64,000 nt of DNA from Mesorhizobium sp. LHD-90. Lineage in GTDB: Bacteria; Pseudomonadota; Alphaproteobacteria; Rhizobiales; Rhizobiaceae. Each line of letters opens with the position of its first letter. Position 1 is the stretch's first letter. The notes under the pieces are model-generated. The model did not search any database and was not told where the DNA came from. It saw only the letters and a program-made list of their open reading frames with translations. Positions 44,232 through 52,979 of this stretch are shown here, piece by piece. The position numbers and the translations under genes were made by a program. Location: positions 62,001 to 126,000 of the forward strand of contig NZ_JAVFVV010000013.1 in the NCBI RefSeq assembly GCF_030929505.1. The letters run 5' to 3'.

Positions 44232-44419
44232 TCCAGCACCCCTCATCCGCCTCGCTGCGCTCGGCACCTTCTCCCACAAGGGGAGAAGGGGGAGTTTCGC
44301 GCTTACGCCCCCACAAATCTCGATCGTTGATGATTGGCTGAGACGGAAGTGCCGAGCTCCCCCTTCTCCCCTTGTGGGAGAAGGTGCCGAGTGTAACGAG
44401 GCGGATGAGGGGTGCTGGA
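44232..44419. repeat. 63-base near-perfect inverted repeat
   Basis: Arms 44232-44294 and 44357-44419 match at 60 of 63 positions when reverse-complemented, with a 62-base spacer. The core words are TCATCCGCCTCG and CTTCTCCC(ACAAG)GGGAGAAG. It fills most of the 350-base gap between the hydroxyacid dehydrogenase and the GntR gene, where I see no coding sequence. The unit resembles widespread Mesorhizobium intergenic repeats. Confidence 0.85.
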
Positions 44420-44521
44420 AGGAGTGCGACAACCGGGACTGCAACGTCGCGAACTCCAAAAGCTGCGCTACCAAAGGATTAGAACTGTCAACCTTGATGA
44501 ACCATTGAAGACAAATGCCCA

Positions 44522-45232
44522 TCACGCCTTCTCCAATGCCTTCGTCGCCTCCTCGTTGCCGGAGATCAAGCCCTTCCAATAGCTCTCAGCCCCTTGCAGA
44601 TGCGCGCTCATCAGCGCCTGCGCCAGATTGCCGTCGCGGCGCACCAGCGCGTCGAATATCTGCAGGTGCTCGGCATGCGAGCGCCGGCCGCGCTCCGGGT
44701 CGTTGAAATAGATCGGCAGGCGCCGCTCGCCCAGCACGTAGTAGATGCTGCAGATCTTGTGGAAGACGCTGTTCTGCGTGGCCCGCACGATCTCCAGGTG
44801 GAAATCGCGGTCTTCTCGCGCCAGCCCTTCGCCGGCCGCCAGCCGCGCCTCGGAGGCCGCGAGAATCTCGCGCAGCCGTTCGAAATTCTCCTCGGTGGCG
44901 CGTGAGCAGGCGAGCTCGGCCGCCTTGATCTCGTGGATCTTCCTGAGCTCCACCGTCTCGTAGATCTGGATCGGGTCGAGCGGCACGCCGGCCTTGGCGA
45001 ACAGCGCCATGGCCTCGACGCTGGCCTGGCGGGTGGTCAGGTAGATGCCGGATTTTGCCCGCCGCTCGACGATGCGCATGGCTTCGAGGATCGCCAGCGT
45101 CTCGCGGATCTGGCCGCGGCTCACGGAAAAATGCTCGGCCAGTTCGCGCTCCGAGGGCGTGCGGCCCGTCTCGCTGTTGGAGCAGGCGTAGAGATAGGCC
45201 GCGAGTTCGGCGAGGAGATCCTTTTCCTTCAT
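44522..45232 (-). CDS. GntR-family regulator with FCD domain
   Basis: A 236-residue FadR-subfamily regulator. The winged helix is GRTPSERELAEHFSVSRGQIRETLAILEAMRIVERRAKSGIYL (about 23-65). The FCD effector domain carries metal-type His/Asp residues in EDRDFHLEIVRATQNSVFHKI and RRSHAEHLQIFDAL. FCD regulators generally respond to organic or sugar acids and usually repress neighbouring catabolic genes. It is six bases downstream of the enolase-family gene on the same strand. Two matching operator palindromes lie at 47466 and 47646. Confidence 0.92.
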   Translation of the reverse strand: MKEKDLLAELAAYLYACSNSETGRTPSERELAEHFSVSRGQIRETLAILEAMRIVERRAKSGIYLTTRQASVEAMALFAKAGVPLDPIQIYETVELRKIHEIKAAELACSRATEENFERLREILAASEARLAAGEGLAREDRDFHLEIVRATQNSVFHKICSIYYVLGERRLPIYFNDPERGRRSHAEHLQIFDALVRRDGNLAQALMSAHLQGAESYWKGLISGNEEATKALEKA

Positions 45233-45238
45233 CTCGTT

Positions 45239-46408
45239 TCAGCCGCCTTGCGCGTGAGCCTCCAGGAATTTCTCCGAAACGGTGAAGCCGAGACCGGGCT
45301 TGTCGGGGATCGCGACCATGCCGTCCCTGGCTTCCACGGTCTCCTCGACGAGGTCGTGGATCATCGGATTGGCGCCGAGCGAATATTCGATGGTGAAGCT
45401 CGCCGGCGACGCCGCGCATAGGTGCAGGCCGGAGAAAAAGCAAGGCGCGCCGGCCCACAGGTGCGGCGCGAAACGCAGGTTGAAGGCGCTGGCGATGGTG
45501 CCGATCTTCATCGCTTCCGAAATGCCGCCGCAGAAGGCGGGGTCCGGCTGAAAGATGTCGGCGGCCTTCATTACGGCGAGGTCGCGGAAATCGTAGCGGG
45601 TCGCCTCGCTCTCGCCGGCGGCGACCGGCACGGAACCGGAGGCGCGCACCTCGGCCATGCCGGCCTTGTCGTCGGCGATCACCGGCTCCTCGAACCAGGC
45701 GAGGTCGCAATCGGAAACCAGCGCGACGAAGCGCTTGGCCTCGGCGACCGTATAGGTGCCGTGCGCGTCGACGGCGATGTCGACGCCCTCGCCCAGCGCC
45801 TTGCGGGCGGCGCGGACGCGCGCCGCCGATATGTGCGGCGCGCCGTCCATCGCCCCCACCCGCATCTTCACCGCCCCGAAGCCCCCGGCGTCGATGTAGG
45901 ATCTCAATTGTTCGCCGATCGTCTCGGCCGGCGCCCAGCCGCCCGAGGCGTAGGCGGGAAGCCGGTCGGCCTTGCGGCCGCCGAGCAACTGCCACACCGG
46001 CTGGCCGAGATGTTTTCCCAGAATGTCCCACAGCGCGATGTCGACGGCGCTGATGGCGGCGACCGACATGCCGCGCCGCGCGATCTGCGGCATGGCGTGG
46101 CCATGCCTGGCGGCCGAGTTGGCGCGCACGCCGTTGTAGAGCATCTCCCAGATTGGCCCGATGTCGCCGGCGTTGCGGCCGGCCAGCATGGGACCGACCT
46201 CGTGGTTCAGCATATGGACCAGCGCGCCATAGGTGCCGGCGCTGCCGGCGGCGTTCTTGCCTTCGCCCCAGCCGACCAGCCCGTCGTCGGTCTCGATGCG
46301 CAGGATGGCTGCGTCGAAGGTCTGCACCTGGCCGAAATCGCTCCGGTGCTGGCGCGACGCCTCGATGGGTATGCGGACCCACCACGCCTGGGTTTTCTTG
46401 ATGCGCAT
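45239..46408 (-). CDS. mandelate racemase/enolase superfamily sugar-acid dehydratase-like protein
   Basis: A 389-residue enolase-superfamily enzyme that probably abstracts a proton alpha to a carboxylate and dehydrates or racemises a sugar acid. The N-terminal capping domain ends near 130. The barrel has GGFGAVKMRVGAMDG (the second-strand Lys region, KMR), IAVDAHGTYTVAEAKRF (metal Asp), WFEEPVIADDKAG (metal Glu) and VAAGESEATRYDF (metal Glu). The C-terminal His/Asp dyad is likely in FNLRFAPHLWAG. ATG 46408 starts MRIKKTQAWWVRIPIE. Exact sugar acid unknown. Confidence 0.88.
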   Translation of the reverse strand: MRIKKTQAWWVRIPIEASRQHRSDFGQVQTFDAAILRIETDDGLVGWGEGKNAAGSAGTYGALVHMLNHEVGPMLAGRNAGDIGPIWEMLYNGVRANSAARHGHAMPQIARRGMSVAAISAVDIALWDILGKHLGQPVWQLLGGRKADRLPAYASGGWAPAETIGEQLRSYIDAGGFGAVKMRVGAMDGAPHISAARVRAARKALGEGVDIAVDAHGTYTVAEAKRFVALVSDCDLAWFEEPVIADDKAGMAEVRASGSVPVAAGESEATRYDFRDLAVMKAADIFQPDPAFCGGISEAMKIGTIASAFNLRFAPHLWAGAPCFFSGLHLCAASPASFTIEYSLGANPMIHDLVEETVEARDGMVAIPDKPGLGFTVSEKFLEAHAQGG

Positions 46409-46486
46409 CAATTGCCTGTCACTGCTCGAAAAAGAAACTGCGCCAGCCATCGCCCCCCGGAGACGGCCGGCGCAGCAAGTCGCCGA

Positions 46487-47374
46487 CTACTTGATCAGCG
46501 GCAGGATGGTCTCTGCCGTTATGCGCATCTGGTCGGCGTAGAATTTCTCCGTCAGCAGGCTCGATCCATGGTCCTGGATGAACTTCAACTGCTCGGGCGA
46601 GATGTCGACAGGGTTCTTTTCCACCATGTCGGTGTAACGGTTGGCCGGCGTGCGGTCGACCGGCGCGACGAACTCGTTGGTGAGCGCGCCGTCGTAGCCG
46701 ATCTCCTTCAGGGTGCCGACGATCTTCTTCCAGTCGAGCTGGCCGAGGCCCGCCGCGAAACGGTCATTGTCGGCGACATGGAAGTCGAACAGGCGTTTTC
46801 CGGCCAGCCGGATCGCCTCGTACATGTCGGATTCCTCGATGTTCAGATGGAAGGCGTCGAGGCAGACGCCGCATTCCGGGCTGACCGCGTCGGCCAGCGC
46901 CAGCGCCTGCGAGGCGCGGTTGAACAGGTAGGTCTCGAAGCGGTTGAGCGGCTCGATCGCCACACGCACGCCCACCTTCTGGGCATGGGCGAAGCACTCC
47001 TTGGTGGCGTCGACCACCCATTTCCACTCTTCCTCCGGCGAGGCGTCCGGCACCACCTTGCCGACGGTCGCCGGCACCAGCGTGATGATCTGGCCGTCGA
47101 GTTCGCTCACCATGGTCAGCACGTCCTTGACATACTGCACCGAGCGGGCGCGCTGGCCCTCGTCCTTGGCCGCGAGGTTGCGCTCGCCCAGCGTCAGCGT
47201 GACGGCGCCCCAGCAGCGGATGCCGTGCTCCTTGAGCAGGCGACGGGTGTCCTTGATGTCGTATTGGGTGGGCTCGCCGGAAATCTCGATCGACTCGTAG
47301 CCATACTGCTTGATGCGCCTGAGCGTGGTCTCAAGCGGCTCGGCGCGCATCCAGTTATGCGTCGAAAGGTGCAT
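46487..47374 (-). CDS. sugar phosphate isomerase/epimerase family protein (tagatose-3-epimerase-like)
   Basis: A 295-residue xylose-isomerase-like TIM barrel. VAIEPLNRFETYLFNRASQALALADAV carries the first metal Glu, CGVCLDAFHLNIEESDMYEAI the Asp/His, FHVADNDRFAAGLGQLDWKKI the His and Asp, and DGALTNEFVAPVDR the second Glu; these match the metal residues of D-tagatose/D-psicose 3-epimerases. ATG 47374 starts MHLSTHNWMRAEPLE. Upstream of the enolase-family gene in the same orientation, so probably in one operon with it and the GntR gene. Confidence 0.88.
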   Translation of the reverse strand: MHLSTHNWMRAEPLETTLRRIKQYGYESIEISGEPTQYDIKDTRRLLKEHGIRCWGAVTLTLGERNLAAKDEGQRARSVQYVKDVLTMVSELDGQIITLVPATVGKVVPDASPEEEWKWVVDATKECFAHAQKVGVRVAIEPLNRFETYLFNRASQALALADAVSPECGVCLDAFHLNIEESDMYEAIRLAGKRLFDFHVADNDRFAAGLGQLDWKKIVGTLKEIGYDGALTNEFVAPVDRTPANRYTDMVEKNPVDISPEQLKFIQDHGSSLLTEKFYADQMRITAETILPLIK

Positions 47375-47465
47375 CGTTTTCCGTCTCCCAATTTCGCCTT
47401 GCATTGGTTCCGCCGCATGCGGAAGCCCGTTTCCTCCCGCAAGGCAACCCAGCATTGTCGTCAAC

Positions 47466-47476
47466 TGGTTCTACCA
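47466..47476. promoter_or_regulatory. FCD-GntR-type operator 1
   Basis: TGGT-TCT-ACCA within AACTGGTTCTACCAATT. FadR-subfamily regulators bind TGGTNNNACCA-type palindromes. About 90 bases upstream of the minus-strand epimerase start. Confidence 0.55.
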
Positions 47477-47645
47477 ATTGGGTATTGGTGGATTTCTAGC
47501 CCATTTACAACCCTCCCGCAAGAAGCTTCCACGTTCGCCGCCATCGCAAACATAACTTGCTGAAATTTCTGTATAAAATTACCATCCGCGCGAAACCTCG
47601 CAGTTTTTGCGCCGACGATCGCTGGCTTGACCAGATTGCGGGATT

Positions 47646-47656
47646 TGGTATGACCA
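47646..47656. promoter_or_regulatory. FCD-GntR-type operator 2, overlapping a -10 box
   Basis: TGGT-ATG-ACCA; the same TGGTN3ACCA arrangement as operator 1. It covers the TATGAC -10 candidate of the plus-strand epimerase promoter, so bound repressor would block that promoter. 94 bases before ATG 47750. Confidence 0.55.
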
Positions 47657-47749
47657 GAGGAATCGAGCCTGCTTCGGGCATTCCCCGGCCCGCGCCTTGC
47701 GGCCCGGTCGGGAATGTCTAGGATGCGGCCGCATTTCAGGAGGAGACGA

Positions 47750-48805
47750 ATGGCAAAGACGATGAAGGGCCCGGCGATTTTCCTGGCCCAGTTCGCGGGC
47801 GACGCCGCCCCGTTCAATTCGCTGCCGGCGATTGCCAAATGGGCGGCGGGGCTGGGTTACAAGGGGGTGCAGATCCCGACCTGGGACGCAAGGTTGTTCG
47901 ACCTCAAGAAGGCAGCGTCCTCGAAAACCTATTGCGACGAGGTGAAGGGCATCTGCGCCGACGCCGGCGTCGAGATCACCGAGCTCTCCACCCACCTGCA
48001 GGGCCAGCTCGTCGCCGTGCATCCGGCCTACGACGCGCAGTTCGACGGCTTCGCGCCGCCGGCGGTCCACAACAACGCGAAGGCGCGGCAGGCCTGGGCC
48101 GTCGAGCAGATGGAGTTCGGCGCGAAGGCCTCCAAAAACCTCGGGCTGAAGGCTTCCGTCTCCTTTTCCGGCGCGCTCGCCTTCCCCTATCTCTACCCGT
48201 GGCCACAGCGCCCGCCGGGCCTGATCGAGGAAGCGTTCGAGGAACTCGGCAGGCGCTGGAAGCCGATCCTCGACAAATACGAAGACGCCGGCGTCGACGT
48301 CGGCTACGAGATCCATCCCGGCGAGGACGTGTTCGACGGCGCCACCTTCGAGATGTTTCTGGACGCGGTCGGCGGCCACAAGCGCTGCAACATCAACTAC
48401 GACCCGTCGCACTTCCTGTTGCAGCAGCTCGACTATCTCGATTTCATCGACATCTACCACGAGCGCATCAAGGCGTTTCACGTCAAGGACGCCGAGTTCA
48501 ACCCGACCGGCCGCCAGGGCGTCTATTCCGGCTACCAGGGCTGGGTGAACCGCGCCGGCCGCTTCCGCTCGCTCGGCGACGGCCAGGTCGATTTCTCCGG
48601 CATCTTCTCAAAACTCGCCGCCTACGACTACGATTCCTGGGCAGTGCTGGAATGGGAATGCTGCCTGAAACATCCGGAGGACGGTGCGGCGGAGGGCGCG
48701 CCCTTCATCCAGCACCACATCATCCGCGTCACCGAGCGCGCCTTCGACGATTTTGCCGAGGGCAAGTCGGACAAGGCGGCGCTCAGGAAGATGATGGGGA
48801 TCTAG
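47750..48805 (+). CDS. sugar phosphate isomerase/epimerase family protein
   Basis: A 351-residue xylose-isomerase-like TIM barrel, distinct from and longer than the 46.5 kb one. VGYEIHPGEDVFDGATFEMF supplies the first metal Glu, CNINYDPSHFLLQQLDYL the Asp/His pair, IKAFHVKDAEFNPTGRQGVYSGYQGWVNRAGRFRSLGDGQVDFSGIF the His and Asp, and WAVLEWECCLKHPEDGAAEG the last Glu. This longer subfamily is usually found with Gfo/Idh/MocA oxidoreductases, as here. ATG 47750 follows a strong AGGAGGAG site. Product probably a keto-sugar or sugar-acid isomer. Confidence 0.88.
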   Translation: MAKTMKGPAIFLAQFAGDAAPFNSLPAIAKWAAGLGYKGVQIPTWDARLFDLKKAASSKTYCDEVKGICADAGVEITELSTHLQGQLVAVHPAYDAQFDGFAPPAVHNNAKARQAWAVEQMEFGAKASKNLGLKASVSFSGALAFPYLYPWPQRPPGLIEEAFEELGRRWKPILDKYEDAGVDVGYEIHPGEDVFDGATFEMFLDAVGGHKRCNINYDPSHFLLQQLDYLDFIDIYHERIKAFHVKDAEFNPTGRQGVYSGYQGWVNRAGRFRSLGDGQVDFSGIFSKLAAYDYDSWAVLEWECCLKHPEDGAAEGAPFIQHHIIRVTERAFDDFAEGKSDKAALRKMMGI

Positions 48806-48812
48806 CGCCGGT

Positions 48813-48982
48813 TCCCCTCCCCCTTGAGGGGAGGGTGGCGGCGAAGCCGCCGGGAGGGGTCGCCGCGGCAGTGCGCGACGCCTTCTGCTGCGCGCGGACG
48901 GTATGAAGAAGAGGTCGAGATTTTCATCGACGACCCCACCCCGGACGGCTACGCCGTCCGTCCCTCCCCTCAAGGGGGAGGG
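48813..48982. repeat. inverted repeat between epimerase and oxidoreductase genes
   Basis: Left arm 48813-48861 and right arm 48930-48982 are imperfect reverse complements, anchored by a shared CCCCTCCCCCTTGAGGGG / CCCCTCAAGGGGGAGGGG block and internal GGCGGC/GCCGCC and GGACGG/CCGTCC dyads. No gene lies in the 206-base gap. It could fold into a long stem in an operonic transcript. Confidence 0.75.
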
Positions 48983-49011
48983 GGGCGTCGTACCAGTCAG
49001 GGAGGACAAAA

Positions 49012-50199
49012 ATGGTAACCGGCAGGCAGGTCGAATCGGGCTCGGGCCCCATCCGCTACGGCATGGTCGGCGGCGGGCAGGGCGCCTTCATCGGCGCGGT
49101 GCACCGCATCGCGGCGCGCATCGACGGCGAGTTCGAGCTGGTGGCCGGCGCGCTGTCGTCCGACCCGGCGCGGGCGAAGGCGTCGGCCGCCGATCTCGGC
49201 CTCGACCCGGCGCGCAGCTACGGCAGCTTCGCCGAGATGGCGAGGGCCGAGGCGAAACGCCCGGACGGCATCGAGGCGGTTGCCATCGTCACACCCAACC
49301 ACATGCACTGGCCGGCGGCGAAGGCGTTTCTCGAGGCCGGCATCCACGTCATCTGCGACAAGCCCCTGACCTCCAACCTCGCCGACGCCAAAAAACTGGC
49401 GGCGCTGGTGGAAAAGAGCGGCAAGCTTTTCGTGCTCACCCACAACTACACCGGCTACCCGATGGTGCGGCAGGCCCGCGAGATGGTGGTTTCGGGCAAA
49501 CTCGGCGACATCCGCGTCGTGCAGGCCGAATACCCGCAGGACTGGCTGACCGAAAAGGCGGAGGACAGCGGCTCGAAACAGGCGGCCTGGCGGGTCGATC
49601 CGAAACAGTCGGGTGTCGGCGGTTCCACCGGCGACATCGGCACCCATGCCTACAATCTCGCGCGCTTCGTTTCCGGGCTGGAACTCGACAGCCTCGCCGC
49701 CGATCTCGATTCCTTCGTGCCGGGCCGCCTGCTCGACGACAACGCGCACATCATGCTGCGTTTCAAGGCCAAGGACGGCGAACATCCGGCCAAAGGCATG
49801 ATCTGGGCGAGCCAGGTCGCGCCCGGCCACGAGAACGGGCTGAAATTGCGCGTCTACGGCACCAAGGGCGGGCTGGAATGGGTCCAGGCCGATCCGAACT
49901 ATCTCTGGTACTCGCCCTTCGGTCAGCCGAAGCAGCTCATCACCCGCGGCGGCGCCGGCTCCGGTCCAGCGTCGGCGCGCGTCACCCGCGTGCCGCCCGG
50001 CCATCCCGAAGGTTATCTCGAAGGTTTCGCCAACATCTATGCCGAGGCGGCCCGCGCCATCCGCGCGGCGCGCAAGGGCGGAGGCAAGCTGCCCAAGGAT
50101 GTCGTCTTCCCGACGGTGCAGGACGGCGTCGAGGGTGTGGCCTTCGTCGAGGCCTGCGTAAGATCGTCGAAGAAAAACGGCGCCTGGACAAAGCTTTAA
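49012..50199 (+). CDS. Gfo/Idh/MocA family NAD(P)-dependent oxidoreductase
   Basis: A 395-residue sugar or inositol dehydrogenase-like enzyme. The N-terminal nucleotide domain has IRYGMVGGGQGAFIGAVHRIAARI (about 11-34), ALSSDPARAKASAADLGLD and VTPNHMHWPAAKAFLEAGIHVICDKPLTSN (EKP-like DKP at about 118). The C-terminal domain has GVGGSTGDIGTHAYNLARFVSGLE, with the conserved D...H catalytic pair, and GTKGGLEWVQADPNYLWYSP. It is downstream of the epimerase and probably oxidises the same sugar. Confidence 0.92.
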   Translation: MVTGRQVESGSGPIRYGMVGGGQGAFIGAVHRIAARIDGEFELVAGALSSDPARAKASAADLGLDPARSYGSFAEMARAEAKRPDGIEAVAIVTPNHMHWPAAKAFLEAGIHVICDKPLTSNLADAKKLAALVEKSGKLFVLTHNYTGYPMVRQAREMVVSGKLGDIRVVQAEYPQDWLTEKAEDSGSKQAAWRVDPKQSGVGGSTGDIGTHAYNLARFVSGLELDSLAADLDSFVPGRLLDDNAHIMLRFKAKDGEHPAKGMIWASQVAPGHENGLKLRVYGTKGGLEWVQADPNYLWYSPFGQPKQLITRGGAGSGPASARVTRVPPGHPEGYLEGFANIYAEAARAIRAARKGGGKLPKDVVFPTVQDGVEGVAFVEACVRSSKKNGAWTKL

Positions 50200-50407
50200 C
50201 CGCTTCCCGACGGCGCGTTTCCAGCTTTCATTGGCGTTGCGCGCAAAAACATTAACGCGTATGCCTGACCTTGGTTCGGTAACGAAGCGTTGCAGAAAAA
50301 CACGACTCGTTACCATCTGCCCCGGAATCGCCCGAAACGCGCCGCATTCGCCGCCTTATTCGTCTCAATGAGTCGCCCGTTAACGTTTTACGGAGCGATC
50401 CCCACCG

Positions 50408-50764
50408 ATGAAATCCAGCTACGGAAGAGCCGCGGCAATACTGTTTGCCGCGGGCGCGATGCTTGTGTCCTCGAATCTCGCGGCGTCGGCCCAATGCGGC
50501 AAAGCCTCGTGGTATGCCCTCACCTCTCGCACCGCGTCGGGCGAACGCATGAATCCTTCCGCCATGACGGCGGCCCACCGCAGCCTGCCCTTCGGCACAA
50601 AGGTCCGCGTCACCAACAAACGTACCGGCAGAAGCGTGGTGGTGCGCATCAACGACCGCGGCCCGTTCATTCGCGGCCGCATCATCGACCTGTCGCGCGG
50701 CGCGGCGCAGAAGATCGGCATGATCAGTTCCGGCCATGCGTCAGTCTGCATGATCCGCACCTGA
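50408..50764 (+). CDS. RlpA-like septal ring/double-psi beta-barrel protein
   Basis: A 118-residue exported protein. Signal peptide [22 protein letters not shown], then the RlpA core [76 protein letters not shown]. The DRGPF and IDLS motifs are those of RlpA lytic transglycosylases acting on denuded glycan. It lacks the SPOR domain found in larger RlpA proteins. ATG 50408. Confidence 0.9.
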   Translation: MKSSYGRAAAILFAAGAMLVSSNLAASAQCGKASWYALTSRTASGERMNPSAMTAAHRSLPFGTKVRVTNKRTGRSVVVRINDRGPFIRGRIIDLSRGAAQKIGMISSGHASVCMIRT

Positions 50765-50910
50765 TCCCGCCGGCATTTCCGCCGCTTTGCCTTTTGCCCG
50801 AAAGCGATTATGGAGACGGGCATAGGTCTGACGGGAAACAGGTCGGAGCCAACCATTTACGGGCGGCCATGGCCTGGATATCGGCAGACCGATAGCCAGC
50901 GGAGCCAGCC

Positions 50911-51885
50911 ATGACCGAAATCCTCCAGACCCCGAAGCTCATCACGGTTTTCGGCGGGTCGGGTTTCGTCGGCCGGCACGTGGTGCGGGCGCTGGCCAAA
51001 CGTGGCTATCAGGTGCGTGTCGCCTGCCGCCGGCCGGACCTCGCCGGCCATCTCCAGCCGCTCGGCAATGTCGGCCAGATCCAGGCGGTGCAGGCCAATG
51101 TCAGGGTGCGCTGGTCGGTCGATCGCGCGGTGCAGGACGCCGACCATGTGGTGAACCTCGTCGGCATCCTCTATGAAGCCGGCCGCCAGAAGTTCGCCGC
51201 GGTGCAGGACTTTGGGGCGCGCGCTGTCGCAGAAGCAGCCCGCTCCGTGGGCGCCGGCCTTACCCACGGCTCGGCGATCGGAGCCGATGCGGCTTCCCAA
51301 TCCGTCTATGCAAAGACCAAGGCCCGCGGCGAGGCCGCCGTGCTGAAAACCGTCCCGGACGCCGTGATCTTCCGCCCGTCCATCGTCTTCGGGCCAGAAG
51401 ACGGTTTCTTCAACCGTTTCGCCAACATGGCGCGTTTCTCGCCGGTGCTGCCGCTGATCGGCGGCGGCGAGACGAAATTCCAGCCGGTTTTCGTCGGCGA
51501 CGTGGCCGAGGCCATCGCACGCTCGGTCGACGGCAAGGTCGAGGGCGGAAAGGTCTATGAACTCGGCGGGCCCCAGGTCCTCTCCTTCCGCCAATGCATG
51601 GAAGAGATGCTGGAGATCATCGACCGCAAGCGCCTGCTGGTGCCGGTGCCGTGGGGCGTCGCCTACATGCAGGCCTCGATCCTCGGCATGCTGCCCAACC
51701 CGCTGCTCACCTCCGACCAGGTGACCTTGCTGAAAAGCCACAACGTCGTCTCCGAGGCGGCGGAAAAAGCCGGCCGCAGCTTTGCCGGGATTGGCATCCA
51801 GCCGCAGTCGATCGCCTCCGTGCTGCCCTCTTATCTGTGGCGTTACCGCCCCGCCGGCCAGTTCACGCGCCGGACGGAAGCGTGA
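50911..51885 (+). CDS. complex I NDUFA9-like extended SDR protein
   Basis: A 324-residue NAD(P)-binding protein of the NDUFA9 subunit family found in alphaproteobacteria, related to NADH:ubiquinone oxidoreductase assembly. VFGGSGFVGRHVVRALAKRG (about 12-31) is the GxGxxG loop; HVVNLVGILYEAGRQKF and ADAASQSVYAKTKARGEAAV, with YxxxK as YAKTK, follow, then FRPSIVFGPEDGFFNRFANMARFSPVLPLIGGG. ATG 50911 starts MTEILQTPKLITVFGG. Convergent with uppP. Confidence 0.9.
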   Translation: MTEILQTPKLITVFGGSGFVGRHVVRALAKRGYQVRVACRRPDLAGHLQPLGNVGQIQAVQANVRVRWSVDRAVQDADHVVNLVGILYEAGRQKFAAVQDFGARAVAEAARSVGAGLTHGSAIGADAASQSVYAKTKARGEAAVLKTVPDAVIFRPSIVFGPEDGFFNRFANMARFSPVLPLIGGGETKFQPVFVGDVAEAIARSVDGKVEGGKVYELGGPQVLSFRQCMEEMLEIIDRKRLLVPVPWGVAYMQASILGMLPNPLLTSDQVTLLKSHNVVSEAAEKAGRSFAGIGIQPQSIASVLPSYLWRYRPAGQFTRRTEA

Positions 51886-51928
51886 GGCATTTTCCCTCCC
51901 ACTTGAGGGCAGGTAAGCGCCGCGCCGC

Positions 51929-52735
51929 TCACCCTACGATGTAGAGCGCGATCAGCCCTAGCGAACCGACGATCAGCCGCCACCAGGCGAACAGCGAAAA
52001 GCCTCGGCGCGAGACGTAGCCGAGCAGGCCGCGCACGACGATGACGGCCATGACAAACGCCGCCACGAAACCCGCGGCGATGATGCCCCAGTCGCCGGAC
52101 GACAGCGCGTCGTGGTTCTTCAACAGGTCGTAGGCGAAGGCGCCGGCCATGGTCGGCATGGCGAGGAAGAACGAGAATTCCGCCGCCGAGCGCTTGTCGG
52201 TTCCCATCAGCAGCGCGCCGACGATCGTGGCGCCCGAGCGCGAGGTGCCGGGGATCATGGCCAGGCACTGGAAGATACCGATCTTGAGGCAGAGCGACAG
52301 GGGAAAATCCATCACGTCGTGGTAGCGCGGCTTGAGGCGCATGCGGTCGACCGCCAGAAGCACGAAGCCGCCGAAGATCAGCATGATGCAGATCAGCTTC
52401 GGCGTCTCGAACAGCACGGTCTTGATGAAGCTGTGGGCCAAGGCGCCAATCACCGCCGCCGGCAGGAAGGCGATGAGGATGCCCAGCACGAAGCGGCGCG
52501 TGCGCGGGTCGCGCGGCAGGTCGGCCAGGATTTTCATGAGCCGCGCCGAATAGACCGAGAGGATGGCAAGGATCGCGCCCAACTGGATCAGTACCTCGAA
52601 CGCCTTGCCCGTCGACTGGAACCCTAGGAAATGCCCGGCGAGCAGGATGTGGCCGGTCGAGGAGACCGGAATGAACTCCGTCAGCCCCTCGAGCAGGCCG
52701 AGCAGCAGGGCTTCGACGATGGTCTGGTGTTCCAT
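51929..52735 (-). CDS. uppP: undecaprenyl-diphosphatase (bacitracin resistance protein)
   Basis: Membrane phosphatase that recycles undecaprenyl diphosphate for peptidoglycan and O-antigen carriers. 268 residues with about eight transmembrane helices. [28 protein letters not shown] is the first catalytic motif (Glu, His), and [38 protein letters not shown] the second (PGTSRSG). ATG 52735 starts [13 protein letters not shown]. Convergent with the NDUFA9-like gene. Confidence 0.95.
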   Translation of the reverse strand: MEHQTIVEALLLGLLEGLTEFIPVSSTGHILLAGHFLGFQSTGKAFEVLIQLGAILAILSVYSARLMKILADLPRDPRTRRFVLGILIAFLPAAVIGALAHSFIKTVLFETPKLICIMLIFGGFVLLAVDRMRLKPRYHDVMDFPLSLCLKIGIFQCLAMIPGTSRSGATIVGALLMGTDKRSAAEFSFFLAMPTMAGAFAYDLLKNHDALSSGDWGIIAAGFVAAFVMAVIVVRGLLGYVSRRGFSLFAWWRLIVGSLGLIALYIVG

Positions 52736-52979
52736 GGGGATCTCGCGAGACTTTGCGTCACGCTGGAACAGCGTGGCACCGAACAATGCGAAAGGATGGC
52801 GACTCTTCCGCCACCCCTATCTGAGTCGCGCGCGCCGCTTCAAGCGAATGCCGGCTTGCTTGTCACGGCACGGGAACCCTCCTATAGGTCAAGCGCCTTA
52901 GAGCCCGTTGACGGTGGCCGGCCGTGGTTCTAGACGCGCGGCTCTGATTTCGCCGGTGCCCTTCAGTTCGCGCAGGACC

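Larger units (their letters stand above)
47375..47749. promoter_or_regulatory. divergent promoter region between the two epimerase genes
   Basis: 375 bases without a gene. Contains two FadR-type operator palindromes (47466 and 47646), an AT-rich centre (TAAAATTA near 47575) and a plus-strand promoter candidate TTGACC-N16-TATGAC at 47627-47654. Confidence 0.6.

Noticed and set aside
44586-46385. A 599-codon minus-strand frame overlapping the GntR and enolase-family genes
   Set aside because: Its sequence is Arg/Gly/Ala-rich without motifs and lies one base out of the true frames of those genes.
45422-47563. A 713-codon plus-strand frame opposite the enolase-family and epimerase genes
   Set aside because: No recognisable domain and it covers two well-supported minus-strand genes. 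It arises from GC bias of the opposite strand.
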